NCBI GenBank assembly: GCA_963576565.1
Contig: OY755042.1
Span: 96,776,185-96,840,184 of the forward strand
Source: Aspidapion aeneum
Taxonomy: Eukaryota; Arthropoda; Insecta; Coleoptera; Brentidae
Direction of reading: 5' to 3'
DNA: 64,000 bases
Shown here: positions 24,591 to 36,197 of the stretch, piece after piece
Layout of the letters: each line of letters begins with the position of its first letter
Position numbering within the stretch: the stretch's first letter is position 1
Notes under the pieces: model-generated
What the model saw: the letters and a program-made list of their open reading frames with translations, nothing else
Databases searched by the model: none
What the model was told of the DNA's origin: nothing
Made by a program: the position numbers and the translations under genes

Positions 24591-25223
24591 CAGTGTGTCC
24601 ACGTAAGTTGGCGGCATATGGGAAACTTTTTTATTATTAGCTTTACGAAAAAAAGTTATTCTTCATAAAAAGTTCTGCATGGTCCAAAACCTAAAATGCA
24701 ACCATCAGATGTTAAATTTTTTCAGTCATATTACGAGGTTTGTCAAAAAATGTGATTTTTGTTCTAGAGTAAAGTACCTTTCTTTTTGACAATATCGAAA
24801 ATTGTTATAAAGAAAAGATGTTTAGAATTAAAAATAGCTTTCAAATATTCAACATTGTTTATTTACATTAAAAAAATATTTTTATTTTTAATTTTTTTAA
24901 GTTTGCACATTATTGCATAATTAATCTAGGATGCAAATAATAATAATGCAAATAAACAATGTTGAATATTTGAAAGCTATTTTTAATTCTAAACATCTTT
25001 TTTTTAAAACAATTTTCGATATTGTCAAAAAGAAAGGTACTTTACTCTAGAACAAAAATCACATTTTTTGACAAACCTCGTAATATGACTGAAAAAATTT
25101 AACATCTGATGGTTGCATTTTAGGTTTTGGAACATGCAGAACTTTTTATGAAGAATAATTTTTTTTCGTAAAGCTAATAATAAAAAAGTTTCCCATATGC
25201 CGCCAACTTACGTGGACACACTG
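24591..25223. mobile_element. Foldback element 1, TA-flanked, CAGTGTGTCC ends
   Basis: Two arms of about 280 bp (24591-24870 and 24945-25223) are nearly perfect inverse copies separated by about 75 bp. The ends read CAGTGTGTCCACGTAAGTTG and its inverse, and TA lies on each side (24589-24590 and 25224-25225). No coding sequence is present. TA target choice suggests a Tc1/mariner-like mobiliser, but that is inference. An AT dinucleotide tract follows directly. Confidence 0.8.
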
Positions 25224-25234
25224 TATATATAAAT

Positions 25235-25239
<5 letters not shown>

Positions 25240-25277
<38 letters not shown>
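25240..25277. repeat. AT dinucleotide microsatellite
   Basis: About 19 uninterrupted AT units, flanked on both sides by AAATAAAATT or its inverse, so it forms the centre of a small palindrome. Confidence 0.9.
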
Positions 25278-25282
<5 letters not shown>

Positions 25283-25835
25283 ATTTTTAAATTAGATTCT
25301 ACTCATTTTTGATTTATTTCTTTGTTATTGTGGCTTTAAGGCGTCAACATAGTTAAATTTTCAGAAATTCGAACGCACGACTATAAAAGGAGGAGGTACA
25401 AAAAATTGGACCAAAACCTGGCTTGGCACCATCCAGATCGTTAATCTATGACCTATTGTCAGCTAGAATCCTTTGTCAAACTGCGGTCCTGAAATTTTGC
25501 TTACTCAACTACCTCCAACGCCTGCACTAATTTGTTAACATATAGGTTTTGGTATATTTTATTCATAGAAAATTAAATGAAGGATAGAATAACTTGTCGC
25601 AAAAAATCTGTCTCAGGCGGTAACAGCCAATTTTTCCGCAAAGAAATATTATTGCTTTTAGCAACTTATAAGTTTTACTATAAACAGAAATATAGAGGAC
25701 CGCGACCTCAATGTCAAAGACATTTTGAATTATTGATAATAAATCGTTTTGTGATTGAAAAATCAAAATCTATAGACTTGAGGCAAATGATGCTGTACTT
25801 TCTGTAACGTGGATGATCTACAATTCATCAGGGGT

Positions 25836-25900
25836 TGTAATACCTAAGGCCACTAGATCACGAAGAAGGAACTTCGTGATTTAGTGACCTTACTAATACC
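25836..25900. repeat. Strong short hairpin
   Basis: The arm AAGGCCACTAGATCACGAAG (25846-25865) pairs with 25872-25891 at 18 of 20 positions around a six-base loop. Weaker pairing extends outwards by about ten bases. It has no recognisable gene context. Confidence 0.6.
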
Positions 25901-26245
25901 ACTTGAAGAAAAATAAATAAAAGCATGTTTTTCCATAACGCCCTGTTTAGAAAATTAAAGTGAAAACACATTTGACTTCTTCTGAATTAAAAAATCTACC
26001 TGTTCCGCTTGGTATTCATTTAGCGAATGTCTTCATTGAAAGAGAGATATCAATCAATGAATAAATAAAATCAGTGCGATCTTCCCACTTTGATTTATTG
26101 ATTGTTTTTAAATCGAAAGTACCCACTGTGAAAACTGGTTGCTTTGTTTCTTCTTTTTTGTTCATGACGAGAACAATACTGCAACTACAGAACAGCCAAG
26201 TAAGTGAAGTGTACAGCAGACATTTTTTTTACATGCAAGAATGTA

Positions 26246-27030
26246 CAGGGTGTCCCATTATATTTTTCCCACCCTTTTAGACCATTAATAATTGATATAG
26301 GAGTATACAAGAAATTGTGTTTCAATTCGCGAAATTTTTACTTTTAAATTGCATCTTTACTTTATTCCTGATGCTTACCATATTTGACAGGCGCTCAAAT
26401 TTATAGTTTTTGTAAATTGAATGCTCCTTATATTATTTAATTAATAGATTAGGCTTGGAACATATTTTCCAAAAATACCCGATATGCCGTAGTTTAGAGC
26501 CCTAGTTTCTGACATATTAGCAATTATAACAGTACCGCTCTTGTGTTAATTTTAGTATCCTTATTCCAAATTATGTTAGTCCCCATGTATCAACAGTGAC
26601 TTTGTTGTCGTTACCGGTTGTCATTTTGAGCGTCATTTAAAAAAATATTTGTCATTGTCACTGTCTATACATGGGGACTAACATAGTTCGAAATAAGGAC
26701 ACTGAAATTAACACAAAAGTGGTAATGTTATTTTTTTATCATTTAAAAATGTATCGCTAATATTTCAGAAACTATTTATCAAAACTGCGACATATGGGGT
26801 ATTTTTGGAAAGTATATTCCAAGCATAATCTATTAAATAAATAATATAAGGAGCATCCAATTTACAAAAACTATAAATTTGAGCGCCTGTCAAATACGGT
26901 AAGCATCAGAAATAAAGTCAAGATGCAATTTAAAAGAAAAAATTTCGCGAATTCGAACACAATTTCTTTATATTCCTATATCAATTATAAATGGTCTAAA
27001 ATGGTGAGAAAAATATAATAAGACAGGTTG
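26246..27030. mobile_element. Foldback element 2, CAGGGTGTCCC end
   Basis: The left end CAGGGTGTCCCATTATAT is preceded by TA. A long inverse copy returns at 26640-27030. Both arms include GAGCGCCTGTCAAATA, GATGCAATTTAAA and GGGGACTAACATA blocks. The arms are about 370 bp and the centre about 50 bp. The right terminus has decayed (AGACAGGTTG instead of GGACACCCTG) and the right TA is not evident, so this copy is older than the others. Confidence 0.75.
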
Positions 27031-27399
27031 ATGCAAATTGGTCGCGTTTGGGGGTTGGTAATAGGGACTTATTCGAATAAAACCTGACCTTATTTTAAAA
27101 TCCACCGTGTGGTGACAGATTTGCATATAAAAAGCAGCTGCTCTCTTTCAAAATTCGGCCTTTGTGTATTTAAAAACCGGATTTATTAGTGTCGGTATTT
27201 ATTAAATGAAAAATAGGGTCTGTATTATTAAATTTGGCTTTGCTATGTCAATTTTGGGAGATCAGCTTAAAAACTAAAAATTTAATAAGAATAAATATAG
27301 ACATGCGCAATACCATATTCTCCTGAATAAAATATTAAAAGAAAAATAATCCTAAACAATTGAAAATAATCGATAACCATTATTCTACACAAAAAAGGC

Positions 27400-28105
27400 G
27401 ATAGAGCGGACCTAAAAACCTATCGGCCCTTAACACTCCTCAATGTAATTTATAAGCTCTTCACGAAAATATTAACAGATAGACTAACAACAAAATTTGA
27501 TGGGTATCAAGCAAAAGAACAAGCAGGCTTGAGAAAAGGTTTATAAAATAGAACGAGTCAACGAATACAACATTCCACTATATATTGCTTTTAGAGAGTT
27601 TGAAAAAGCACTGGGCAGAAAAAGTATCTTTAATTAATAGCCGAATAGATCAAACATACACAGATTTAATAGCCAATATATATAGCGAAGCAACAACATT
27701 AATCAAAATGGATACCGGACCTGGACACTTACAAAATCACACATGGATAAGCTAACAAAAGCCCAAAGATCAATAGAAAGACATATGTTATATGTTAAGC
27801 TACAGAGAAAAAAAATGAATGGATAAGAAATAAAACAAAAGTAAGGGATTTCAGAGGAGAGGTAGCAAAATTAAAATGGAAATTTGCCAGTCATAATATC
27901 AGACAAATAGACGATCGATGGAACAAATGTGTAAACTTTAAGAAAATAGAAGAAGTAGTGGAAGACCCCAAATGAGATGAGCAAACGATTTGAAGAAACA
28001 TGCGGGAACTAGATGGTTGAACACGGCGACAGACAGGGAAGAGTGGAAGTTATTGGGGGAGGCCTATGTCTAAAGATGGATCGAAGAAGGCTAAATAGAT
28101 AGATA
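27400..28105 (+). pseudogene. LINE fragment (family B), reverse-transcriptase and 3' end
   Basis: Broken frames give reverse-transcriptase motif 1 and 2 sequence (a PI.LLNVIYKLF.KIL..R-type block, then EQAGLRKG), followed by a jump to the 3' region encoding WxWAxH-type and W...GEAYVQRWI-like residues. Many stops and frameshifts are present. The element ends at GAAGGCTAAATAGATAGATAG, a TAGA tail. Related 3' ends occur at 39220-39350 (+), 40845-41290 (-) and 46400-46560 (+). The stretch CACTATATATTGC at about 27575 is the unoccupied equivalent of the site into which foldback 4 inserted. Confidence 0.8.
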
Positions 28106-28174
28106 GCTAGATGACGGCCTCCAAGCGGCAGTTGTTTTAATCGTTATTTTAAACAGACTTTCCTTGTACAGTTA

Positions 28175-28801
28175 GGGAGAGTTCATAATCTCATCGATGA
28201 GCTAACCGATTCAATCAAACAGGTTCTTGAAAAGTTCTGATGCGATCCACATGACATTAAACAAGTTCTTCTATATTTCCGATGTCATCGAGTGTTGGCA
28301 ACAATAGCCATTGGCTCATGTAGTCGATGCCTGTTGATGGATGGATTTATATTAAAAACCTCTAGTTTCAAGTAATAATAAATCTTTTTGAGAAATGTTG
28401 CTTATAAACAGCTTTGCGGCGAAATTGGCAATAAATTTATTGAAGGATGATGATGATGATTCATCCAGTTCTTCAGATTCGGACGAGGAATTACTTTAAG
28501 TGCACGAAAACCTCTTGCAAAAAGCCCGGATTATGTTATGAAAACGGTGGAACAGAATAGTTTAACTGACTTTAAATTCCACTTTCGGATAAAGCGAGAC
28601 GAGGTTAAGGTAGGTCATAAAATTCACAAATTAGGGTAAACCATTAACGTATTAATACGTTAATGGGCTAAACGCATCGGGTTCTTCTAATTTTTGTTGG
28701 CCTCATTGCTGACGGCTGTCAATCGTAATAATATGTTCCATCGACTGATGACATCGATGGCAACAATCTGATGGATTTCAGATTAGTTTAGGAACTCTCC
28801 C
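28175..28801 (+). pseudogene. Internally deleted PIF/Harbinger element with transposase N terminus
   Basis: The ends GGGAGAGTTC and GAACTCTCCC are inverse copies. TTA on the left and ATA on the right are a plausible decayed 3-bp duplication. An ATG at 28396 opens a 34-codon frame with an Asp-run, Ser-rich, acidic tail of the kind seen at the start of HARBI1-like transposases. After one frameshift, 28502-28609 encodes ARKPLAKSPDYV then FKFHFRIKRDEV, matching the (D/E)FK.HFR region of this family. A GTAGGT donor-like site follows. The catalytic part is absent, so the copy cannot be autonomous. Confidence 0.6.
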
Positions 28802-29195
28802 ATATTGGCATGTATTTAAATTTAAATAAACGTTTTACAATACTTTGTTCTGGCTGTTGTTCAATTCTTAGTTTGGATTGTTGTTAACGGCTCAATGTTT
28901 TGTTTTTCATGGATGATGTGATGTTGTTAATTTGCAAACAAAAGAAATAATTCAATTCCTGGACCGCCTACTAAATACTGGATTTAAATTTTTAATTTTC
29001 AAGAAGCTTCTTAGATAATTTAAATAATTTGAGTAGGTACACAATTTATAAAAAAACATCATTTCAATCTCTGTAAAATTTGACTAATTTTTAATCTGTA
29101 TATGTTGTTTTAGACTATTTTAAATGTTTTTTATTTTTTATTTTTGTGTGTTCCAGATTTTCATTTGTTTCAAAGATGATTCATAACTGTCCACC

Positions 29196-29241
29196 AGACC
29201 ACTTGATAATGGTTTTTTAAAAACCGAAACGCGTCGTGATT
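29196..29241 (+). ncRNA. Degenerate hammerhead-like motif
   Basis: Reading the plus strand: CCAC, then TTGATAA where the hammerhead core expects CTGANGA, then a helix GGTTTT/AAAACC, then GAAAC, a palindromic ACGCGT, and C followed by GTG that can pair with CAC. Two core positions are off consensus (C3 and G8 in hammerhead numbering), so cleavage is unlikely. The ACCGAAACGCGTCG ending is typical of hammerhead motifs in Penelope-like retroelements. The stretch 29150-29290 is therefore probably a Penelope-derived tail; no reverse transcriptase is seen upstream. Confidence 0.4.
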
Positions 29242-29323
29242 AGACAATAAAATATTTATGAAGTAAGCAGGACTTTTTGTTCCTTCTCCTTTAACAATTT
29301 GTCATGACACAGTTTAAACTATA

Positions 29324-30014
29324 CAGGGTGTCATGTACACAATCTATATTCCTCAGGTCAAAATAAGTCGATTTAATGCAAATTACCTTAGTCCAAAATT
29401 GCTTCGTTTCTGAGATATTTAAAAATTAAAAATCGATTTTATTAAAATTTATGAACATTTTTCAACGCATTATTTTAAAAATTGGTACTCAGGGGTTTTT
29501 TGGGATGCGAAACCTAAATATGGACACTTTTTCACTGTGGCCGTCAGAGGGCCTTCACAATGCTCATCTTATGGTTTAAAATGACCATAACTTCTTTTTC
29601 TCAGTGTTTTTTTCAACTTTTTTGTTGATAAAATAATTTTCTGGACTTTTTTAAGCAAAAAAGGTACTTTGATAAAATCTGCTACGGTGAGCCGTTTCCG
29701 AAATATTTTAGTTTTTAGTGTTCGATGCCGCAACGGAATATTGAAATTATTTTTGATCAAAAGATTTTGCTGCTACATTTAAAGACTCAATTTAGTCAGT
29801 AAATGAGTTTAATTTTTTTTTGTCGTTTAGTCATTTTCGGTAGGTATCACTCGATTTCTGAGAAAATAGTTTCACTTGATTCAATTAAAATAAAAAACAC
29901 CCAGTATCTCTGAAACGGAGCAATTTCGGACTAAGGTAAGTTGCTTTAAATCGACTTATTTTGACCTCAGGAATATGTGCTAAGATTTTGTACAGACCTT
30001 TTAGAGACACCCTG
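29324..30014. mobile_element. Foldback element 3, TA-flanked, CAGGGTGTC end
   Basis: The left end CAGGGTGTCATGTACA and right end GACACCCTG are inverse, with TA on each side (29322-29323 and 30015-30016). The outer ~110 bases of both arms match in inverse order (CCTCAGGTCAAAATAAGTCG, then GATTTAA, then CTTAGTCC(A/G)AAATTGC). The middle 450 bases are less symmetric. The minus-strand open frame 29569-29760 lies inside and is Lys/Phe-rich without recognisable motifs. Confidence 0.78.
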
Positions 30015-30411
30015 TATTTAAGCGATATAACTCCTCGAAAAATTCAAATGGAATTCGCGTGCCCACCAATTTATTTCAAGAATTGACCCCTCAACCTTTA
30101 TGGAATATTATATAGTTATATAAAAGACATTAGGCATACAAATTAAAACTAAGACTGATCTAAGCACATAGTTCATACATTACTAATCTTAAAATGACCT
30201 TTTCTGTCTAGGTGCATGCATTGTTTAAAAGCTTATATATCAGGCATTATACTATCACTTTGACAAATAATAGTTTAGGAATTTTTAATCAATACTACGC
30301 TATTTCCCGCACTTTAAAATTCTTTCATCGCATAAAAAATTCAAACAGAAATATGCTATGCGACCGCGACATTCAGGCAATAGGTACATACATATGTCTG
30401 AAATATATTGG

Positions 30412-30495
30412 ACTCTTATTGGTTGGTTTAAATATTTCAGCCAATCAAAACCTGAGAAAAAAAACCGCGCGGATAAAACGCTCCATGGACAGAAG
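30412..30495 (+). repeat. Dispersed ~85-bp repeat with CCGCGCGG core, copy 1
   Basis: ATTGGTTGGTTTAAATATTT, then GCCAATCAAA, then ACCGCGCGGATAA and ACGCTCCATGGACAG. The same order of blocks recurs at 52101-52195 with about 85 % identity by eye. The copy overlaps an open frame (30212-30568) that I do not accept as a gene. Confidence 0.6.
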
Positions 30496-30641
30496 GCTTA
30501 ATACTTTGGAAATAGTAAGAAAAACCCTCGCAATTTTGGCAATTTACAGTCCATTTCATAATTTTTGAGATAACTTTTTGACAGTAAGCAGCTGGTTAGA
30601 ATTAAATTAAATAGGCCAACGAAAAAAAAGTTGTTCCAAAA

Positions 30642-31700
30642 ATATCAAAATGGACGGGCCACGATCTTCCACTTTGTTGACGTCACATCATGGGCTAATT
30701 TTTTCACGTCACGTCACGACACAGCTGATTTGTCTTAAAATCAGAAAAAATATTGAAGTTGGAATGACGGTCCACGAATATTTGTTTTTCTTTTAGATAA
30801 AGCCGGTTTTGAGATTGTTTTTACTATATTCTTAAGTAATCCTTAATTTTTCAGAGCCGCTTCATTAGCTTATACAAAAATAAATTTATAGCAGAAGCGA
30901 ATGTGTTCGTTTCTGCGTGGAAAGTAATCGGATTAAATACATCTATTTGTTTATATTTGGCACTCGGCAGACTTTTAAAGCATAACATATTTATTTACAT
31001 GTGTTTAGAAAAATTACAACATTAAAAAATATTTTTTTTGTAGTGTAATTTTGCTTTAAAAAGATTAGCGCTGGTATTTTTAGATTTTAAATGAACTTTA
31101 ATGTAAAAATCATTCAACAATCGAAAAAGTTTTACAATACAAACAAATAAACAAATGCCATGACAAACACAGATGACAAAGTCAAATACATGTCAGATAT
31201 AACAGTAGGCATGCGGTACATGGCGGGTAATTTGAATTCAAAATAAGGAATGCTAAATCTGGAAAATGTTAACCTTTTAATCATCCAGGGCTATCAAAAT
31301 GGACGGGCCACGATCCTCCACTTTGTTGACGTCACATCCGGGGCTGATTTTTTTTGATGGTCACGTTACGACACAGCTGATTGTCTTTAAAATTTTGAAG
31401 TTGGAATGACGGTTCATGGATATTTGATTTTTTTTTAAATAAAGCCGTTTTTGAGATTGTTTTTACTATATTCTCGCAGAACAATTTTTTTTAAATGTAT
31501 AGTAAGCCCTAATTTTTCATAGCCGCTTCATTAACTCACACAAAAATTAAGTTTAAAGTAGAAGCGAATGTGACAATCACATATGACAAAGTCAAATACA
31601 TGTCAAATATAACAGTTGGCATGTGGTACATGGCGGGTAATTTGAATTCAAAATAAGGAATGCTAAATCTTGAAGATTTAAACATTTTAATCATGTTGCT
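30642..31700. repeat. Tandem duplication, ~650-bp period
   Basis: The first copy starts at 30642 and the second at 31292, both opening TATCAAAATGGACGGGCCAC then TTGTTGACGTCACAT. Both end with GGTACATGGCGGGTAATTTG followed by AATAAGGAATGCTAAATCT. The second copy lacks about 230 bases of the interior. It lies in the proposed long intron of the minus-strand gene. No coding is seen. Confidence 0.75.
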
Positions 31701-31704
31701 TCCT

Positions 31705-31997
31705 TACAAACCTTTGGTGGAATATCGGGATGGTGTCTGCGAATATTTCACTGAAATTTTGCGGAAATCTGTAGTGCCATTTTGAAAATATCATAAAAAA
31801 ACGTCTGACCTCCCATAATTGGGTCTTATTCAGCCCCGGGAGAACAGCTGATTTTTTCAGGGTCGTGGCCTCTATTTTTGTGTTGGCCTTGAATCATCTT
31901 GCATCCAAAGTTTGGTGGAATTATATCGGGGTGGTGTCTGAGAATATTTCACTAAAATTTCGCGGATATCTGTACTGCCATTTTGAAAATATTGGAT
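31705..31997. repeat. Second local duplication, ~200-bp period
   Basis: The block TTTGGTGGAATATCGGGATG with GAATATTTCACTGAAATTTT recurs about 203 bases later with a few changes (TTTGGTGGAATTATATCGGG). Both copies end with TGCCATTTTGAAAATAT. No coding sequence is present. Confidence 0.7.
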
Positions 31998-31999
31998 TT

Positions 32000-33890
32000 A
32001 ATTGGGTTGAAAGTATGTCTTTTCTTGCTTAAATTGGACGCTTAAATAAAATTTAGAAGATGGCGTGCTGTTAAATGACTCTCATCAAGTTAATAGGGAG
32101 TTTTTGCAGTGGCGTAGCGACGTAGCCCGGACCCTTTCGAAAAAGACCGGGGGGCTAAACCAGAAATTTCTAGAGATTTAACCTAACCTAACTTAAATCT
32201 TGAATTTTATGTATGCTGCTACTTCTTTATCCATAACGCCGGACAGCTTATTTGTTAAGTTTTTATTTACCCTCAGATGCACCGTAACAAGGCTTAGCTA
32301 ATCCATTCTCCCTCTTTGTTGTTTTGTATGTGAGCAACAAGGACTTAATCGCGATTAAATCCATAATCATGCACCCAATACTTTCAGGCAGACAGAATTT
32401 GTGTAACACAAGAAAACCGACGCACGCAACAAGAGCACACCTTTTATTTAGTGTTAAATAGCGTTTTTTCTTCATTATCTTTCTGAGGCAGAGCTATAGA
32501 ACAGTTCGTTAGTGGGTGAAAATGGCGATAAATGACATAACTGGATTATTTATCTGGTTCTGCGCTCGAAGGTGGGTTAAGTCGATCGGAAAATTTATGC
32601 TGAAACAACAAACAACCTACCTAACTATTATAAGACTTTTTTTAATTTCGTACTTGTAAAGCAGTTATGAATCAACACTGCAATAAAATAACGTAACACT
32701 TTACCGTTTTAGTCTACTAATGCAATTTTTCTGATAGAAAAAAATACAAATCAGCGTTTTTTGCTTAAAAATTAAATTACCAATATTTGTCTTAAGAGGA
32801 GGCCACCATTTATGCCTAAAAGTGCCTACTTTTTACTGATGCCATTTTACTATTTTTCTTGTGCAGTACGTCTTTTCTTACTACGGTTTATTTCGTTTAT
32901 TTTATTTGCCACATAGTACCAGTGAATTATATACGAAGTAACTGGAATGGCCACGGCTATACATCACGTATATGGGACACTAAGGCAAACATTTTTTTAG
33001 AGTGAGAACATACATGAAAGGTAATCATTGCAACCTTTATTTCTCTAGTTCTATCCACCGGTGGAATTCTGTGAACCTAATACTTCAAAGAGATCGTCAT
33101 TTGTGATTTTTCATTAAAGTGTTTGTCAGTATTTTTTTGAACTTGTTTTTGTTGAACAAGAATAAAAATGGGAACACGATGCGTGGCATGTAAAAACTAG
33201 TTTTATAGGAGTAAAAAGCCGGTTTCTTTTTTGAAGTAAGTAGCTTTGATTATTTAAAAAACTTTGTTAGTACCTAATCGCAGTAAAAATCCAGTTATAG
33301 ATTAAAAATCAAACATCCGCAAACTTTCAAAACTACAGAATATCATCAGATAGTAGAAGTAAAAAAGGAAAGGTAGCACCTCCTGCGCGGCGTGCTCTCT
33401 CTACAAAAATATCCAATATTTTTGCCTCACTTTCCATATATGTAAAGGCCTATCCAGTTATATATATAGAGATAGCATAGTACTAACCCAACTATTTTTA
33501 TGTTTGCTGACTTAAAATCAATTTACTTTTACAAAATTAAACTAGGTAGGTAAGTACCAAGGTCTTTATACTTGTACACAGATTGCCTACAGAATTTGAT
33601 CAGTCATATGAGCTTAACTGGATGAGTGTAGCTGCTTCATCGGGTTTCCAAAAAACAAATGGTTTAAGGCAACCCAGTGACGTAGATTTTTTAATCTAAT
33701 TACAGCGGACCTTTCAAATTCTGTAGATAACCTGTGTAAAATTATAAAGATCTAGGTAATAAGGGGAAGTTTACTTAAAATAAAAATTTATACAAAAAAG
33801 TTTTGACGTTAAAACATTATGCTGTTGATGAAATATGCTTTTTTGTTTGTTACAGTTCATTTGTAATAGTTTCACCACTTAATAATTTGT
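32000..33890. other. Unassigned intronic or intergenic DNA
   Basis: A lone GCAGTGGCGTAGCG near 32108 resembles the ends of the hAT MITEs at 34700 and 55647 but has no partner. Otherwise I see only AT-rich sequence and no supported gene. Confidence 0.4.
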
Positions 33891-33914
33891 TATTTTGAAA
33901 AACCTAGACCACTG

Positions 33915-34161
33915 CAGTTTCCCATTTTATCCTAATTGTGCAGGTAAAATGGGAAATACTATTAAGGTAAAATGGGATATAGAATTAACATTGAAAATAC
34001 AAAAAAATTGGTTAAATACAAAAATAAGAAAACTACGACACAAAGATAAAACTAAAATGAGCTATAATTTGTTTCTCTATCTAGGGATACAGTGCAACGT
34101 TGCCACTTATAGTTTGGTCAGGAGTGCCGGTATCCCATTTTACCTTACTATCCCATTTTAA
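33915..34161. repeat. Small element with repeated GGTAAAATGGGA blocks
   Basis: TCCCATTTTA-type blocks at about 33917, 34129 and 34148 are mirrored by TAAAATGGGA at about 33943 and 33968. This gives inverse ends around a 247-bp unit. It resembles a short MITE; the superfamily and target site are unresolved. Confidence 0.45.
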
Positions 34162-34611
34162 GTACATTCCCAAACTAATAGTTTTTTTATTTTCACACTA
34201 TTCCGTGACATTTAAGTAATTTTGAGAGAAGTGAACTCCTACTACCTATCATATTAATCTGATAAGCCATGAATCATGCACAAATTATTATATTTTTATT
34301 AATGAAATATGTTATCTCCTTATTAGTAACTACACCATCGTATGTAGTCGGTATAGAAGAGACACTTAACTTGTGTGGGTCTACGTCTTGTTTTTTGTCG
34401 TAATTTCTTGTATGAATAACTAATTGGTTTAATTAATTAATAACAAGTCAAGTCTTCAACGTTGTGACAGACGAAAATAATAATTATTTTATACTAGTCA
34501 GAACAGGTGACGTTCATAAGAATAATATGTGCGGACTGGAGACCCTCTATGAAGGTTTTAAATAATTAAAATAGTAGTAGAAATATGGAGTTTCTGGCTC
34601 AGGGGGCACTA

Positions 34612-35230
34612 TTTGACGAACCCTAAAAATAAGTCAATTTTACGAAAATCAAGCGAACCGAACCAAAACTTTAACGAAAACTCGAGCGAACCGAAGCCGC
34701 AGCGGCGTAGCGTGCCCGAAAGGGCGGGGGGGGCGACAGCTAAAGAGGGCGCCTCTGAAAACTGATGAAAAATCTTATGGCAAAAAAAAACCAAAAGGTC
34801 AAAAAGGCGCCTCTCACAAATCTTGCGACCAAACAAAAAAAAAAGGTCATCATATGTCAGGGGGCGGCCGATACGTCACAAGGGCGCCTCTGAAGAATCT
34901 TTCTTGCAACTAAAAAAAAAAAAAAGGTCATCATGTATGAGGGGGCGGCCGATACGTCACAAGGGCGCCTCTCCCACCTATGGGGCGCCACTACCCTCGG
35001 GGCGGGGGGGGGGCAACGAACCCTACGCTACGCCGCTGCGAAGCCGTCGACCCCTAAAATCTGTCAATTTTACGAAAATCGAGCGAACCGAACGAAAAAT
35101 TTATCGAAAAAATCGAGCGAACCTCATCCATCGACCCCTTAAATCAGTCAATTTTACGAAAATCAAGCGAACCGAACCAAAAATTTAACGAAAAAATCGG
35201 GCGAACCGAACCAATTTTACGAAAACCAGT
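34612..35230. repeat. Short tandem array with AAGCGAACCGAACC units
   Basis: Units containing GTCAATTTTACGAAAATC and GAGCGAACCGAAC recur at about 34632, 35066, 35147 and (truncated) 35212, with a period of about 80-95 bp once the inserted MITE is removed. The 34700-35038 element interrupts the first unit boundary. Confidence 0.7.
34700..35038. mobile_element. GC-rich hAT-type MITE, copy 1, exact 8-bp duplication
   Basis: The ends CAGCGGCGTAGCG and CGCTACGCCGCTG are perfect inverse copies. CGAAGCCG occurs immediately on both sides (34692-34699 and 35039-35046), an exact 8-bp target duplication as in hAT elements. The interior is GC-rich, with runs of G, two blocks of GGGGCGGCCGATACGTCACA each preceded by a poly-A run, and GGCGCCTCT repeats. 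It is 339 bp with no transposase. A second copy in opposite orientation is at 55647-56028. Confidence 0.85.
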
Positions 35231-35234
35231 AGCG

Positions 35235-36197
35235 TCTCGTGTCCATTCAACATGGTAGTGCCAGAATTTTGAGAGCCACAGACCCAAAAATTCGGGGTGC
35301 TGCGTCAAATTTTTGCCCAAAATTCGTTAAAAACATGCAATTTTTTTAGAGGCGCAAAACCAAGAGCGCATAGTTTTGTTTAATATGTTTACTATTTTTA
35401 GGGTTTCTAACCTCAGTTTTTGAAAGAAACTAACCCAGACCTACCCAAACTACACCATGAAAATACTCAAAATTTATCAAAAATTATGCTGAATTAATTT
35501 ACCCTTAATTTATAAACATTATTTTTATCACAAATAGTTTTATTAAGTTTACGGCAACGCGATTTTTGTCCACATTCACGTTTGTTTTTCAATTTTTAAA
35601 TCAGGTAGTGACCGGCCTAATAATCCTTTAATTTGTAGTTTTTCCTTTAGCGAGAAACCACTAAAAGGGTTTTTTAAGACGCTAATTTTATTCTTTTTCA
35701 CTTAAAACACAGAACAATATGCAGAGTATACGGATATCTTTTTTACTGCGTAATTTAGAGGGCGTAAATTAAAGCCTACATACTCCACGCACTAGAACAA
35801 GACGACTAACTGCACACTAACTGGCTGGCGTGCCTGGCACAAATTAAAGTTGATTCTTTTTATTAAACAATGTAAAAATTGTCCAACTCTGTCGTTCATA
35901 TCGGCCACTGGTAAAAATATATCTCTGTTCGACGGCGCCAGCAGACAAGCGGCACACATTTCACCCCCCACTTACTGTGCGTTTCAACGGCAGGCACCGG
36001 GACATCCAAACGTCGCGCATTATGGATTTGGAGTGTGATCCACTGCATTGCACAGGGTTTACCATATTTTATATCAATTAAAAAGGAAACATATCTAACA
36101 GTACATTTTTGTGCCTGGGTGTATAGGCAGTTTTTTTTTTAATGATTTCATTTTTACGAAGCTTGAAAAAATATTTGTGTAAAAAATGAGTTCTTAC
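35235..36197. other. Probable intron, no recognised gene
   Basis: AT-rich sequence with a GC-richer patch at about 35920-36040. The small open frame there (35850-36038, +) lacks splice support and resembles nothing known. Confidence 0.4.

Noticed and set aside
28639..28665. Palindrome CCATTAACGTATTAATACGTTAATGG considered as an operator
   Set aside because: It lies inside a transposon remnant and an AT-rich palindrome of this kind is not evidence of a regulatory site.
30212..30568. 118-codon plus-strand open frame
   Set aside because: Its second half is the dispersed 85-bp repeat also present at 52101, so the frame is a chance product.
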